A program made the position numbers and the translations under genes. This document shows, in pieces, positions 57,101-64,000 of a stretch of DNA of 64,000 nucleotides; within the stretch, counting starts at the first letter, position 1; every line of letters starts with the position of its first letter. The stretch spans positions 35,749,065 to 35,813,064 of the forward strand of contig OY482846.1 in assembly GCA_960531495.1 (NCBI GenBank). Reading direction: 5' to 3'. A model generated the notes under the pieces. It saw nothing but the letters and a program-made list of their open reading frames with translations, did not search any database and had not been told where the DNA came from. The stretch is from Zeus faber. Lineage: Eukaryota > Chordata > Actinopteri > Zeiformes > Zeidae.

Positions 57101-59008
57101 GTTTCCAATGACGTTCCATTTAACCACTGAACATTTCAGATCGAAGGATCTCACCGTGAAGAGCTGGTGGGCGTGGTTCTCGTTCATGTCCACATTCATC
57201 ATCTTCAACAGGTCACGCACTTCCTTGAAGTTCATCCGCCCATCATGGTCCTTGTCCGCCTTCTTGAACCAGTCGCCGATCCACCTGGGTGCGCCAGTTA
57301 AAGAGCATGGGCACTGTGTGTAACATGAAACTAGTTTGAAACACTTGCTGTGCCTGAGAAAGTGAGTCAGTAACCACTGGTGGTCTGGCCTCAATATGGT
57401 ACCACATGCACACATGTACTCTTGTGATATGATATGAAGAATGACAGATGTAAGCTAACTAGCCAATGTGTGCACACCCTGCACAGCTGTCAGATCTCTT
57501 CTCGTCCCGGCTTGCCTTCGAACGCAGCAGTGGAAGGCAAGAACCATTTGGGGGTTTTTATGCTTCAGCTACAATAACTTGAAAGGGTCCACCAGTGGTC
57601 CGAAGCACCGTTGCATTGCATCTGTTTAGTTTCAGTTTTTGTCTATCTTCTATTGTGCATAAGTTACCCCCTTATACCTGACAGTCCCTCAAACTGCCCC
57701 AACCACTTCTGCTATGGGAAGGATACTGGCCCAGCTTCTCCCTCTCGCCCATGTTCTCCAGGTTCTCAATGAGCTTCCTCATGCCACGGATCCAGGACTG
57801 AGCCTCGTCCGCTGACTCAGCCACCAGGTCCAGGTTGCTCCTGCGGCCGCGGAACACCACTGTGAAGCAGCGCTCTGCCGGGAACTCGTCGGCGATGGTG
57901 AGCAGTACCTCTGACTGGTGGCCCTCTCGCACAGCCTCCACGTCGCTTACCGAAACTAAGCAGAGCAATGAATGAATATCAATGAATATTTCTGAACATT
58001 TTTTCACAGCATTTTCTACATTATACACTAACTGTAGCTTGAATAGCTAAACCAACCATTTCTAAGACCACAAGAACTAAGGAGGCTAAGGTGTTTGATT
58101 GGTGGACCCAATTAAAAATCTCTGGTTGCGACCCAGACTTTGAATACACCTGAGGTACACAACACTATAGGATCAAATTAAATAAAATAAGACCGGGACA
58201 GGTTGTATCAAGCTCCAGATGAGACAGATCCTATTCAAAACGCATATTTTGGCTTGTTTTACAACAACTTATGTGCAATTCGCACATAATTCGCTGAGGG
58301 GTCCTCGGCGCAGATTCAGATACAGTACATTGCAAAGGCAGTTCCGGTTGCGCCGAAGTGTGGATTTGAATGTACGATACTGTAGTTTTCCCTGAAATAC
58401 GATAATTCTGGCGTCCTTGTACAGTTATTTGGTTTTTCAGCATCTGGCAACACTGTGTACATGTTACCTGTGTTATTCTCTATGCTCTCTATTCTATTCT
58501 ACCTTCACTGATCAAGTTATTTGCGACTAAGAAATCAACCAAGCAAACTCTCACGTTTGGGATGACAGTCGTGTCCATTTATTGGCAATGCTGAGCCATA
58601 TCTGTGTGGAGGTGAGATATTTCAATATGTACATGTGATATGTGAACTTTGGAGGGTTTTCTTTTGAGCAGTTTTTAGATCAAACACTCAGTCCTGTTTT
58701 TCCGGCTACCCACTTGTGGAGTGGGCTTTCCCGGCCTTCTTTGACTTGTACCAGATGGTCATACAGTCTTCCTGAAGTTTGAAGTAGCGCTGCTTCTTCC
58801 AGGTGCGGGACTTGATCTTCCTCATCACTGTCCCCACCAGCATGGACTGGAGGTTGTCATCCCCCTGGATGCCTGGGGATGGGTGGGTAGAATGCCACAA
58901 ATAGTCAAACATTCCTAAATTTCATGGTAACCATCATTAATGTGATTGATAAAACCTCAAATCCCAGTCAGAAGTTAACTTACGTAAGCCACTCCCAGTG
59001 AAAGCCAT
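38938..59008 (-). CDS. plcd4: plcd4-like phosphoinositide phospholipase C delta; whole gene span, 15 coding exons
   Basis: Phosphoinositide-specific phospholipase C hydrolyses PI(4,5)P2 to IP3 and diacylglycerol at membranes in a Ca2+-dependent way. Fifteen minus-strand exons join in phase to a predicted 756 aa protein (human PLCD4 is about 762). The order is PH (about 10-130), EF-hands (about 138-300), catalytic X (about 290-430), acidic linker, Y (about 480-600) and C2 (about 620-756). Catalytic residues are present: [22 protein letters not shown] and SIENHC, plus substrate-contacting KAKK, SFKHS and [14 protein letters not shown]. The wording of [21 protein letters not shown] and [12 protein letters not shown] favours delta-4 over delta-1 and delta-3. 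Teleosts often keep two plcd4 copies; which one this is cannot be decided here. A Ty3/gypsy element sits in one intron in sense orientation. Confidence 0.93.
39030..41589 (-). other. plcd4 intron 14
   Basis: No exon recognised. Contains AT-rich DNA, a T-rich tract (40230-40262) and a degenerate DNA-transposon end (40950-41114: repeated agtaat units closing with gagctcaacactg, a form common at fish transposon termini). A partner end was not found. Confidence 0.6.
41590..41739 (-). CDS. plcd4: plcd4 exon 14, C2 domain
   Basis: Encodes [20 protein letters not shown] and [20 protein letters not shown], ending CIQQ, with acidic loop residues ([10 protein letters not shown]) typical of Ca2+-binding C2 loops. 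Acceptor TGACAG|GTTTC, donor AGCAAG|GTGAGC. Confidence 0.97.
41740..42078 (-). repeat. plcd4 intron 13 with interspersed repeat scrap
   Basis: A gtaagtaagtaag microsatellite is followed by atgtatttatatagcacctt with tccaacacaaatgcaag (about 41921-41970), a phrase seen at many fish retroposon ends. GATA-like tracts flank it. Confidence 0.5.
42079..42211 (-). CDS. plcd4: plcd4 exon 13, C2 domain
   Basis: Encodes [20 protein letters not shown] and [20 protein letters not shown], ending [12 protein letters not shown] is a strong C2-domain opening of PLC delta proteins. Acceptor CCCAAG|GTGAT, donor AACG|GTAAGG. Confidence 0.97.
42367..42545 (-). CDS. plcd4: plcd4 exon 12, end of Y and linker to C2
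   Basis: Encodes [20 protein letters not shown] and [20 protein letters not shown], ending PLVLNIQ. The GGCGYVLKP-type motif closes the barrel. Acceptor GTTTAG|TTGCG, donor ATCCAG|GTAAAA, phase 0. Confidence 0.97.
42726..42842 (-). CDS. plcd4: plcd4 exon 11, Y region
   Basis: Encodes [20 protein letters not shown] and [18 protein letters not shown], including the arginine of RVYPSGFR that contacts substrate phosphate. Acceptor CCACACAG|GGGCA, donor AAATTG|GTACAT. The intron upstream contains the Ty3/gypsy element. Confidence 0.97.
42843..43896 (-). other. plcd4 intron 10, part before the gypsy insertion
   Basis: Unique-looking DNA with no recognised exon. It borders the LTR at 43897. Confidence 0.6.
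43897..44294 (-). repeat. 3' LTR of the gypsy element
   Basis: About 398 bases between tgttaggctcactgactcag and ggattcatgac. It shares most of its length with the right-hand LTR. The purine-rich tract abuts it on the internal side. Confidence 0.9.
44295..46016 (-). pseudogene. Gypsy pol remnant: RT, RNase H, integrase
   Basis: RT shows [20 protein letters not shown] and [14 protein letters not shown], then the mutated YLYD motif and a stop. The connection segment has [20 protein letters not shown] and [20 protein letters not shown]. RNase H reads [16 protein letters not shown]. Integrase reads [20 protein letters not shown] and [18 protein letters not shown], and its later part ([13 protein letters not shown]) follows after a deletion. 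It is not functional. Confidence 0.92.
46219..47682 (-). pseudogene. Gypsy gag-protease remnant, split by a SINE
   Basis: Gag begins [16 protein letters not shown] and runs to about 47403. The SINE at 47200-47402 interrupts it, and it resumes in broken frames to a CCHC knuckle ([14 protein letters not shown]), then the aspartic protease motif DSGAD. Several frame changes separate the parts. Confidence 0.88.
47200..47402 (-). mobile_element. tRNA-derived SINE inserted in gypsy gag
   Basis: Full-length copy read on the minus strand. It has a tRNA-like head with box B (complement of gggattgaaccagcaacc), a middle with cttgctcaaggacac, then the conserved tail region catttagcagacgcttttat followed by ccaaagcgacttac and an acattac end. 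Short repeats of TGAGTT on both sides are consistent with a target duplication. It postdates the gypsy insertion. Confidence 0.9.
47700..48408 (-). repeat. 5' LTR of the gypsy element with internal duplication
   Basis: 709 bases against 398 in the other LTR. Positions 47700-48061 resemble the LTR but contain about 95 extra bases (gtgagacaggcagaggatcc through gctcagcctaag). From 48062 the sequence jumps back and repeats the LTR from gagcgggtgaaaattcacaa to its end. The structure is that of a recombinant of two LTR variants. Confidence 0.85.
48409..48990 (-). repeat. plcd4 intron 10 with possible MITE end
   Basis: About 48409-48535 ends in gtttgggaaccgctggtcta, a terminal style common to fish hAT MITEs. 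The rest is AT-rich unique DNA. No exon. Confidence 0.4.
48991..49147 (-). CDS. plcd4: plcd4 exon 10, start of catalytic Y region
   Basis: Encodes [20 protein letters not shown] and [20 protein letters not shown], ending [14 protein letters not shown] carries a substrate-contacting serine. Acceptor TTCGCAG|AGGTC, donor GATGCCG|GTGGGT. Confidence 0.96.
50282..50338 (-). CDS. Candidate in-phase cassette exon of plcd4 (57 nt)
   Basis: Flanked by ATTAG|CATCC and a good donor (TCGCAG|GTGAGG). The 57 nt have no stop in the frame imposed by the phase-0 neighbours and would insert 19 basic residues ([19 protein letters not shown]) between the acidic linker and the Y region. The acceptor has a poor pyrimidine tract. 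Alternative X-Y linker splicing has been described for mammalian delta-4, but I cannot show that this exon corresponds to it. Confidence 0.25.
51087..51124. repeat. (TC)n microsatellite
   Basis: About 19 uninterrupted TC units. Confidence 0.95.
51604..51639. repeat. 36 bp perfect palindrome without loop
   Basis: The sequence equals its own reverse complement over 36 bases. The left arm is tacaatgctggttcacaa and the right arm ttgtgaaccagcattgta, with no spacer. Confidence 0.95.
52875..53252. mobile_element. Non-autonomous hAT-like MITE in plcd4 intron 9
   Basis: The ends are cagtggtgtaatgtaa and agtgctttttccacaactg. The interior has the acttttactcaagtagta phrase seen in many fish MITEs. Flanking 8-mers (attagacc, atcagatc) agree at six of eight positions, consistent with an aged 8 bp target duplication. 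Confidence 0.65.
53337..53504 (-). CDS. plcd4: plcd4 exon 9, end of X and acidic X-Y linker
   Basis: Encodes [20 protein letters not shown] with the substrate-binding lysines (KAKK), then an acidic linker ([15 protein letters not shown]) ending FRRMTR. Acceptor CACCAG|GACC, donor ACAAGG|GTGAGT, phase 0. The linker normally masks the active site in PLC enzymes. Confidence 0.93.
53505..54452 (-). other. plcd4 intron 8
   Basis: No exon or repeat recognised, apart from a ggtggttctcaac phrase near 53570 typical of hAT ends. Confidence 0.6.
54453..54605 (-). CDS. plcd4: plcd4 exon 8, X region
   Basis: Encodes [20 protein letters not shown], with the calcium-ligand glutamate of IENHC, and [20 protein letters not shown], ending SPE. 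Acceptor TCCCAG|GTGTC, donor CCAGAG|GTAAGG, phase 0. Confidence 0.97.
54606..55524 (-). other. plcd4 intron 7
   Basis: Unique-looking, with no recognised exon or element. Confidence 0.65.
55525..55669 (-). CDS. plcd4: plcd4 exon 7, X region
   Basis: Encodes [20 protein letters not shown] and [20 protein letters not shown]. It holds the calcium-ligand pair of VEVD and the second catalytic histidine (YHGHT). Acceptor GCTCAG|GGCTT, donor TTCAAG|GTGAGC, phase 0. Confidence 0.97.
55979..56180 (-). CDS. plcd4: plcd4 exon 6, start of catalytic X region
   Basis: Encodes [20 protein letters not shown] and [20 protein letters not shown], ending SVEGYI. It includes the first catalytic histidine and the calcium-binding asparagine of SSHNTYL. 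Acceptor TTCCAG|CCAAG, donor ATCAG|GTAAGC. Confidence 0.97.
56181..56563 (-). other. plcd4 intron 5
   Basis: Contains a degenerate GGAC/GGAT tract (56336-56385). Nothing else seen. Confidence 0.7.
56564..56795 (-). CDS. plcd4: plcd4 exon 5, EF-hands 2-3
   Basis: Encodes [20 protein letters not shown] (second EF-hand loop) and [20 protein letters not shown], ending ELYEPSDT. The initial methionine is internal, not a start, since phase-0 joining with exon 4 reproduces the family sequence. Acceptor ACTCAG|ATGG, donor ACACAG|GTACTG. Confidence 0.95.
56796..57154 (-). other. plcd4 intron 4
   Basis: No recognisable content. Confidence 0.7.
57155..57284 (-). CDS. plcd4: plcd4 exon 4, EF-hand 1
   Basis: Encodes [20 protein letters not shown] and [21 protein letters not shown]. 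It contains a canonical EF-hand loop ([12 protein letters not shown]). Acceptor ACCCAG|GTGG, donor TTCACG|GTGAGA, phase 0. Confidence 0.95.
57285..57726 (-). other. plcd4 intron 3
   Basis: No recognisable content. Confidence 0.7.
57727..57955 (-). CDS. plcd4: plcd4 exon 3, PH domain second half
   Basis: Encodes [16 protein letters not shown], then [20 protein letters not shown] and [18 protein letters not shown], the rest of the PH domain including the C-terminal helix tryptophan. Acceptor GCTTAG|TTTCGG, donor GGCCA|GTATCC, phase 2. Confidence 0.95.
57956..58713 (-). other. plcd4 intron 2
   Basis: No recognisable content. Confidence 0.7.
58714..58872 (-). CDS. plcd4: plcd4 exon 2, PH domain first half
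   Basis: Encodes [20 protein letters not shown] and the following [20 protein letters not shown], the N-terminal half of the PH domain. The basic KxK...W..QR.F pattern is that which binds inositol phosphates in PLC delta-1. Acceptor CCCCAG|GCATCC, donor ACAA|GTGGGT (a less common donor). Confidence 0.95.
58984..59008 (-). CDS. plcd4: plcd4 coding exon 1 (predicted start)
   Basis: The ATG at 59008-59006 opens MAFTGSGL and reaches a strong donor (TTAC|GTAAGT) after 25 nt. That is exactly phase 1, as needed to join GC ATC CAG of the next exon (reading ...[11 protein letters not shown]). An in-frame TAA immediately precedes the ATG, so this is a true frame start. A plausible acceptor (CTTGGCAG|ATGG) at 59034 would give 26 bases of 5' UTR. 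The total protein length then fits the family. No transcript data are available. Confidence 0.6.
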
Positions 59009-59297
59009 TTATTGTTTTCTCAAGCCAGTGCCATCTGCCAAGAGTAAGGACAGGATCATGCATCAGTGAAAAAATTCTGTTCCCGTTGCTGATTTCCCTG
59101 TTGCTAATTTAGCAGCATTTTATCTATCTCAGATTGATAAATGTCAACAACCGAATATAGACTTTCTAGTCACTCGACCATTCACTTGATTTTTTTTTTT
59201 TGTATAAGCAACTCTTTCACAGTTCTATTATTCAAATTAGTATATGGATATGTACAGTAAATGGGTATATCTAAATGTACAGTCGTTAATAAGGCAG

Positions 59298-59480
59298 TTT
59301 AATGAATGAATGAATGAATAAATAAATAAACAAACAGACAAACAAACAAATAAATAAATAGATAGCTAAATAAATAAATAAATAAACAAATAGCTAGATA
59401 AATAAATAAATAAATAAATGAGTCAATAAATAAATTAATTAATGAATAAAATAATAAACAAAATAAAATACTAAATAAAT
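59298..59480. repeat. Degenerate AAAT/GAAT/AAAC tetranucleotide array
   Basis: Mixed tetranucleotide units with A-rich cores, interspersed with tagcta segments. Confidence 0.9.
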
Positions 59481-59838
59481 GCAGTGTTGACCAACTTTTA
59501 AGTAATTAATGCAGTGCAATGGAAAGAAAGAGGGAAAGAAAATGAGTGTCTCTGAGAAAAAAGGGATTTGGGAACAACTGCCATCGACGGGGTCCTGCAC
59601 TCCGCCCGTCTTTCAGCCTCATCAGCCTTTTTTTTTTTTTTTTTCTGTCCAAACTCCCTCAGCTTCCTGTTTGGGATGATCACGGCAGAATGGATGATCT
59701 GTATAATGGGTCGCGGCGTTCTCTTCTCCGCTGTTCCCACTGCCGTTGTGTCCCATTTGTTGTTATCCTCCCTAAGCCAGCTAAGCTTCTCCAAATCTCT
59801 GCAACGCTTTGACATTCCTTTCACTCATGACCTCAAGC

Positions 59839-59840
59839 GA

Positions 59841-59871
<31 letters not shown>

Positions 59872-59902
59872 ACACACACGCACACACACACACACACACA
59901 CA
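59839..59902. repeat. Poly-C plus (CA)n
   Basis: About 18 C run into CA units with two interruptions (ACGC, ATGC). Confidence 0.9.
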
Positions 59903-61632
59903 TGCACGGACTGTCGCGCTCACAACCAAGTGTTAAATTATTATTATTCAAAGGTTAATTTTTACTATTATGAAATGCGTACATTTGGGTCTCTGATGGG
60001 GCGACAAACACACAAACTGGGAAATAAGACAACTCCGTTTTTTGTGAGCCGCCTAGTTCAGAAAACATGCGGTGAAACGAGCCGTTCCGATTTGCGATCC
60101 CATCCTAGACAGCCACTTGGTGCCTCAATAGAATTGGCCTCCATCTAGGTAACTCCACCCACGGCGGGAGAAATTCCCAGGGCTCTGTTGGCTTCACAGA
60201 CCAACACACATCTTTTAAAAGAAGGAAGAATTAATACACGCTGTCCTTGACAAGACTGCAGATGAGGGAAATGTAAGTATTTCAAAAATAATTCTGTGAA
60301 AAATAGGAATGCTGTAGAAAGACTATAGGCTGCATCGCGCGATCCGCTGTGTTTCTCCAAACAAAACCAATAAAAACAACGTTTTTTTATTTCAGATGTA
60401 TCTATTTATTTTATTTTATTTTTATTTATTTTATTTTTTTCCCCAACGTTTATTAATTGAATGAAACAAAAAGAGGCCCCATACAGTGTCCCCCATACTC
60501 ATGCTCAAAGCCCATTGGCTCACAGAACTAGGAGACTCAAGGGGGAGGGCAACACACACTGAAACAGGGAGGAACGGGATGGTTTTGAGGTATGTTAGAA
60601 TGGCTAGAATACATACTGTAATCTGAGGTATCTGTGGTATTTTCAGCAAAAAACTTCCAAGATGTGTTTTGGGGACCTCAGCGACCTGCGGCCTGTAAAC
60701 TTGTTGAAAAGGTCTCCTTCAATGGTGATACCTGGAAGCCTATTTTTCACCATGCTTGCAAAGCATAAAATGCTCAGTGTGACGAGGCAAATATTAACTT
60801 AGGTGTTGATAATGACATCAGATCTACACTCACAAAAATGCAGCCATGGATCAACTTAAAAATGAATTGATTATTGATTATTTTAGATCCAATGTTTTTA
60901 GGTTTTCTCAATTTAAAATCGAAAAGTTAAGGTGTATATTTTAAAGTAAGAAAACCTAAACGAATACCAGTTTAACAAATTTATTAAACTAACAAATAAA
61001 TTACAAATTAATTAAATTATTTATTGTTAAAAAAAAGCCTCTCATATTTTTCACTACATTTATTTTCGTTTGCCTTTACAATTTCAAAAAATATTATTAT
61101 ATTAACAATATATATATATATATATTAACAAATGTACTACATTTTATTGCGTATTTTAAGCCTTTTATTTCTTTTTACTCCAATAATTTTCTTTGCCAGT
61201 AAAATTTGTTAAAAAAAAGTGAAATATTAAGTTACGAATACCTAAATGAATATAGGTTCAACAAACAAAATAATTAATTAATTAAACAAAATGAATGAAT
61301 ATTTTTTTTTTTTTACAATTTAAGCCTTTTATTGTTTTATTCTACTCAAATTATTTTCGTTTGCCTTCACAATTTGTAAAAAAGTTAAGAAAAGTTAAGA
61401 AAACCTAAACTAATATCGATTTAAAAAACAATGCATTGCAATTTTACCAAGAGCTTGATAAAGACTTTATGTAAATCCTCCATAAACTTATCTTAGACTT
61501 ATAAATGTCACAACAAAGTAGAAAAAATAATAAAAAAATAAATGAAAAGACAACACCCTATAATGGCTATTAAACGGCAATAAAAATATATTATTAAAAA
61601 ATAATTTATATCAATTTGGCCTCACCCCTCAC

Positions 61633-61735
61633 CTGTCAGAGAATCATCCCCGTGGGTCCTAGTGCGGCTGGCCGTGGTCGAGGTTCCCTTGCGGGTGGTG
61701 GTAGAAGCCCCAGTGAGCTGATCTCTCTTCTACAT
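61633..61735 (-). other. Candidate non-coding first exon of plcd4
   Basis: On the minus strand a good donor (TCTGACAG|GTGAGG) ends at 61633. The frame that would join exon 2 has a stop at 61732-61730 and no ATG, so it could be coding only if another exon preceded it. A 5' UTR exon spliced to the acceptor at 59034 is the simplest reading. The start of the exon is unknown. Confidence 0.35.
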
Positions 61736-61798
61736 GCCACGCTGCCGTGACGAGAGCGAGGGACAACTGATCCAGAGCCAACACCACAACGCACACTC

Positions 61799-62220
61799 AC
61801 CCCTCCCTCCCTCCCTCCCTCCCTCCCTGCCTCCCTCTGTCTCCCTCCCCCTCCACACCCCCAACGTTCTCTTTATCCCCGTGCTTCCTCACTAGTTCAC
61901 CTGTTTGGCCGCCACTCGCTAAGCACCACGCCGGTTGATGACGGAAACCTACGGCAAAAGAAAATGACCCTACCTTGACAAAACCGTGCACCCCCAACCA
62001 CCAGACAATGAAAGAGAGAACACACAATGTCAGCGGCGATGGCTCGGAACCAATTTGATTCCCCGACCGCTGGCCCAGTTGCCAACGTTGGGCGGAGGGC
62101 CAGCGTGGGCGAGCCACGGGCGGGGTCGCCCCTTGCTTCCCTCCAGACCGTTCCAGGCCGCTTGACGAATGTTTGATCAAGGCGGCCATGTTGCGGCCTG
62201 TAGAAGTCCATCCACATGGG
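61799..62220 (-). promoter_or_regulatory. CpG-rich block, possible plcd4 promoter
   Basis: A CCCT repeat (61799-61850) and a CpG-rich segment (about 62030-62200) lie just upstream of the candidate first exon. The overlapping open frames have no recognisable protein. Assignment as promoter is from position and composition only. Confidence 0.3.
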
Positions 62221-63780
62221 TGAACTTAATGAGAAGATATGAGAAAAAAAACGCTCGGGGGTTCATGACCGGATGGCCGAGAGACGCTCCGCCACAGATC
62301 CAACGTGGAGATTTAGTACATTATGTTATATGCTGATGCCTTCACCCAGGTTCTCCACTCGTGTTCCAGGGCATTAATAATACACAGGGGTGGCTCGGCT
62401 TCCAGGCTCACATTTCACAGCTGGAGCCAAAACTTAAAGTGTGTGTGCATGTGTGGATCAATGGAGCTCCCTTTGTGAAATTTACCGCAACCAACATCTT
62501 GGACACACACAACTCATTGACGCTGGACATGTCGTCGTTGGTGATTGGAAGATCGTTCACTGTTTATTTCACAAGTTATTGTATAGGACCGTCTCATTTT
62601 TGGATGTGGCCTTTTTTATTTTTCTGGTCTTTTTCATTTTGATCTTTAAAATTATTCGTTTTATTATTTTTCTGTTATCTTAGGTTACATCTGTTTATTA
62701 TCATTACATTTAGTGAATAAAGGGAGATTTGTATTTTATTATTTGATATTATTGGGGATAGTTAACTGTTAGGTTTATTGTATGTTTTCCAAATGTAACT
62801 GTCCATCTATTGCCAATTTCTTTCTTTTTCATATTTTTATTGTATTACTTTGTTATTATTGTATTGTGTTGATGTGAGCTGCCTCGGAAATTGCAATTTC
62901 TCATTGGGGATGAATAAAGTACCTCCCTACTTATCTAGGTATCTATTTACTCCAGCAGGACCGGTTCGACTGAACCCCCACCTATTTAAAATGACCAGCT
63001 GTAAAAAATGTCAAATGTGTCATATATTGTCAAATGTGCATTGAAAACTTGATGGCCTCTCTATTGCTCTATCAAGCAGTAGAGGTGATTTTATATATGA
63101 ACATATATATATATATATATAATGAAAAATAAATTTGCCTTGACGTCCAGTTGATATGTCCAAAAAGGTTAATTAATTTCCCTCAATTAGCACATACTAA
63201 CCAGGGTTTAATTCAACTTGGTGACAAGCTATTCAAAGGTTAATGGAGGTGTTAATATATGTAAAATGAATTTCAGCACCAACAACTAAGATAAAGGTGG
63301 TTGGTAATATAAAATGTCAAATGTTAATTTGAATCATAATGAACTTTTACCACGGGGGAACAATTGAGTTCAGCATCTTCTACAACAAACATCAAATTCT
63401 ACAAACAAGACGCGTGTGTGTGTCTGTGTGTGTCTGTGTTCTGTATATTGTGAGATGTGCTTGTTCTGCACTGACTGTTCTTTTGATTGCACAGACATTT
63501 CATATATTTTCATTGATTGTATTTCCCTGAAAAGCGCATTTTGTCGCCCTGGTATGAAATGCGCTTTATAAATAAAGAATGGCTTGACGTGTGGCTTGGC
63601 TAGTGATTGATTAAAATCAATGTAAAAAAAAAAAAAGGTTGACATTGATTACTCGTGGAGGGTACCTCAAAGGGTTAACATACATATATGTGGGCTACAG
63701 TCAAAACCAGTGGTAAATGAAGTACAATAAGATGTTTTGAACAGGGTTTAACAAACATTTAATAACATCTTGTTTGACAT
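62221..63780 (+). repeat. Flank with LINE-like 3' tails
   Basis: About 62860-62955 has gcctcggaaattgcaatttc then tcattggggatgaataaagt and CTATCTA-like units, the form of a CR1/Rex-type LINE 3' tail on the plus strand. About 63525-63595 has aaatgcgctttataaataaa, another LINE-like tail. No coding remnants recognised between them. Confidence 0.45.
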
Positions 63781-64000
63781 TTATGGCTTGGGCCTGGGTT
63801 TCATGTTGTCTGTGTTAGGCCCACGGCCTCCCAGCGCCACTAGAGGCCGCTCTTGCCTCAACTGCAGCTGTCCCCTTGAGCCAATTGCACATACCTGCGA
63901 TAAATTACCTGCATCACTCCACACAGTATTTAGTCTCCAGCTTCCCAGTCATTCTTCGCGAGACCGTCAACTAGCTTACCTGAGTTGTACAGCTACTGGC
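63781..64000 (+). repeat. Possible LTR-type repeat truncated by the window edge
   Basis: tgtctgtgttaggcccacgg and cgccactagaggccgctctt, followed by a tttagtctccagcttccca segment, reads like the LTR of a fish retroelement. The partner and internal region would be outside the window. Confidence 0.3.

Larger units (their letters stand above)
59009..61632 (-). other. plcd4 5' region, possible first intron, repeat-rich
   Basis: A (AAAT)n/(GAAT)n-type array lies at 59298-59480. A C-run and CA tract lie at 59839-59902. AT-rich DNA with recurrent phrases (tttattttcgtttgcctt..aca with ctaaacgaat/ctaaatgaat) recurs three times across 60940-61440. No coding exon recognised. Confidence 0.5.

Noticed and set aside
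38938-59008. Assignment as plcd1 or plcd3
   Set aside because: The C2 wording ([20 protein letters not shown]) and the PH wording ([10 protein letters not shown]) fit delta-4 better. The a/b paralogue choice stays open.
61633-61735. Coding first exon of plcd4 reading into exon 2
   Set aside because: The phase fits, but the frame has a stop at 61732-61730 and no ATG. The segment at 58984-59008 gives a start, correct phase and a protein length near that of the family.

Overview
The window is vertebrate nuclear DNA, almost certainly from a teleost fish. It has two multi-exon, spliced protein-coding genes with GT-AG introns, very long dinucleotide arrays, tRNA-derived SINEs of the common fish type, Tc1- and hAT-type DNA transposons, and a Ty3/gypsy retrotransposon. 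Nothing looks bacterial. There are no operons, CRISPR arrays or rRNA genes, and most open frames are artefacts of microsatellites or of GC-rich non-coding DNA.

Layout. 1-19.1 kb: no recognisable gene; CpG-rich unique DNA, microsatellites, a truncated SINE, a degenerate hAT-like relic (2.6-4.3 kb) and a possible LINE scrap. 19.1-36.9 kb: slx9 (fam207a), minus strand, six coding exons (36844 to 19620), predicted 252 aa. Its 11 kb second intron carries (CA)69, (CT)86, a SINE, a duplicated CA-array unit, a degenerate hAT element directly abutting a rearranged Tc1 element, and a TATATAGTG minisatellite. 36.9-38.9 kb: intergenic, with AT-rich duplications. 38.9-59.0 kb: a phospholipase C delta gene, best matched to plcd4, minus strand, 15 coding exons that join in phase into a predicted 756 aa protein with PH, EF-hand, X, Y and C2 regions and all catalytic residues. 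One intron, between the Y-domain exons, holds a decayed Ty3/gypsy element (43897-48408) in the same orientation as the gene, itself interrupted by a SINE. 59-64 kb: 5' flank of plcd4 with a possible non-coding first exon near 61.6 kb, LINE-like 3' tails and a possible LTR start at the window edge.

The two genes lie head to tail on the same strand and are functionally unrelated: SLX9 acts in ribosome biogenesis and nuclear export of pre-40S particles, PLC delta in phosphoinositide hydrolysis at membranes.

I found no convincing undescribed multi-gene system. The observations I consider most worth checking are: microsatellite-built splice acceptors in three slx9 exons; a Tc1 element whose left end is an inverted copy of its right end including transposase codons; a loop-less 36 bp perfect palindrome and an in-phase 57 bp cassette-exon candidate in a plcd4 intron; and a strongly asymmetric LTR pair. 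All calls are by reading; no database search was run.
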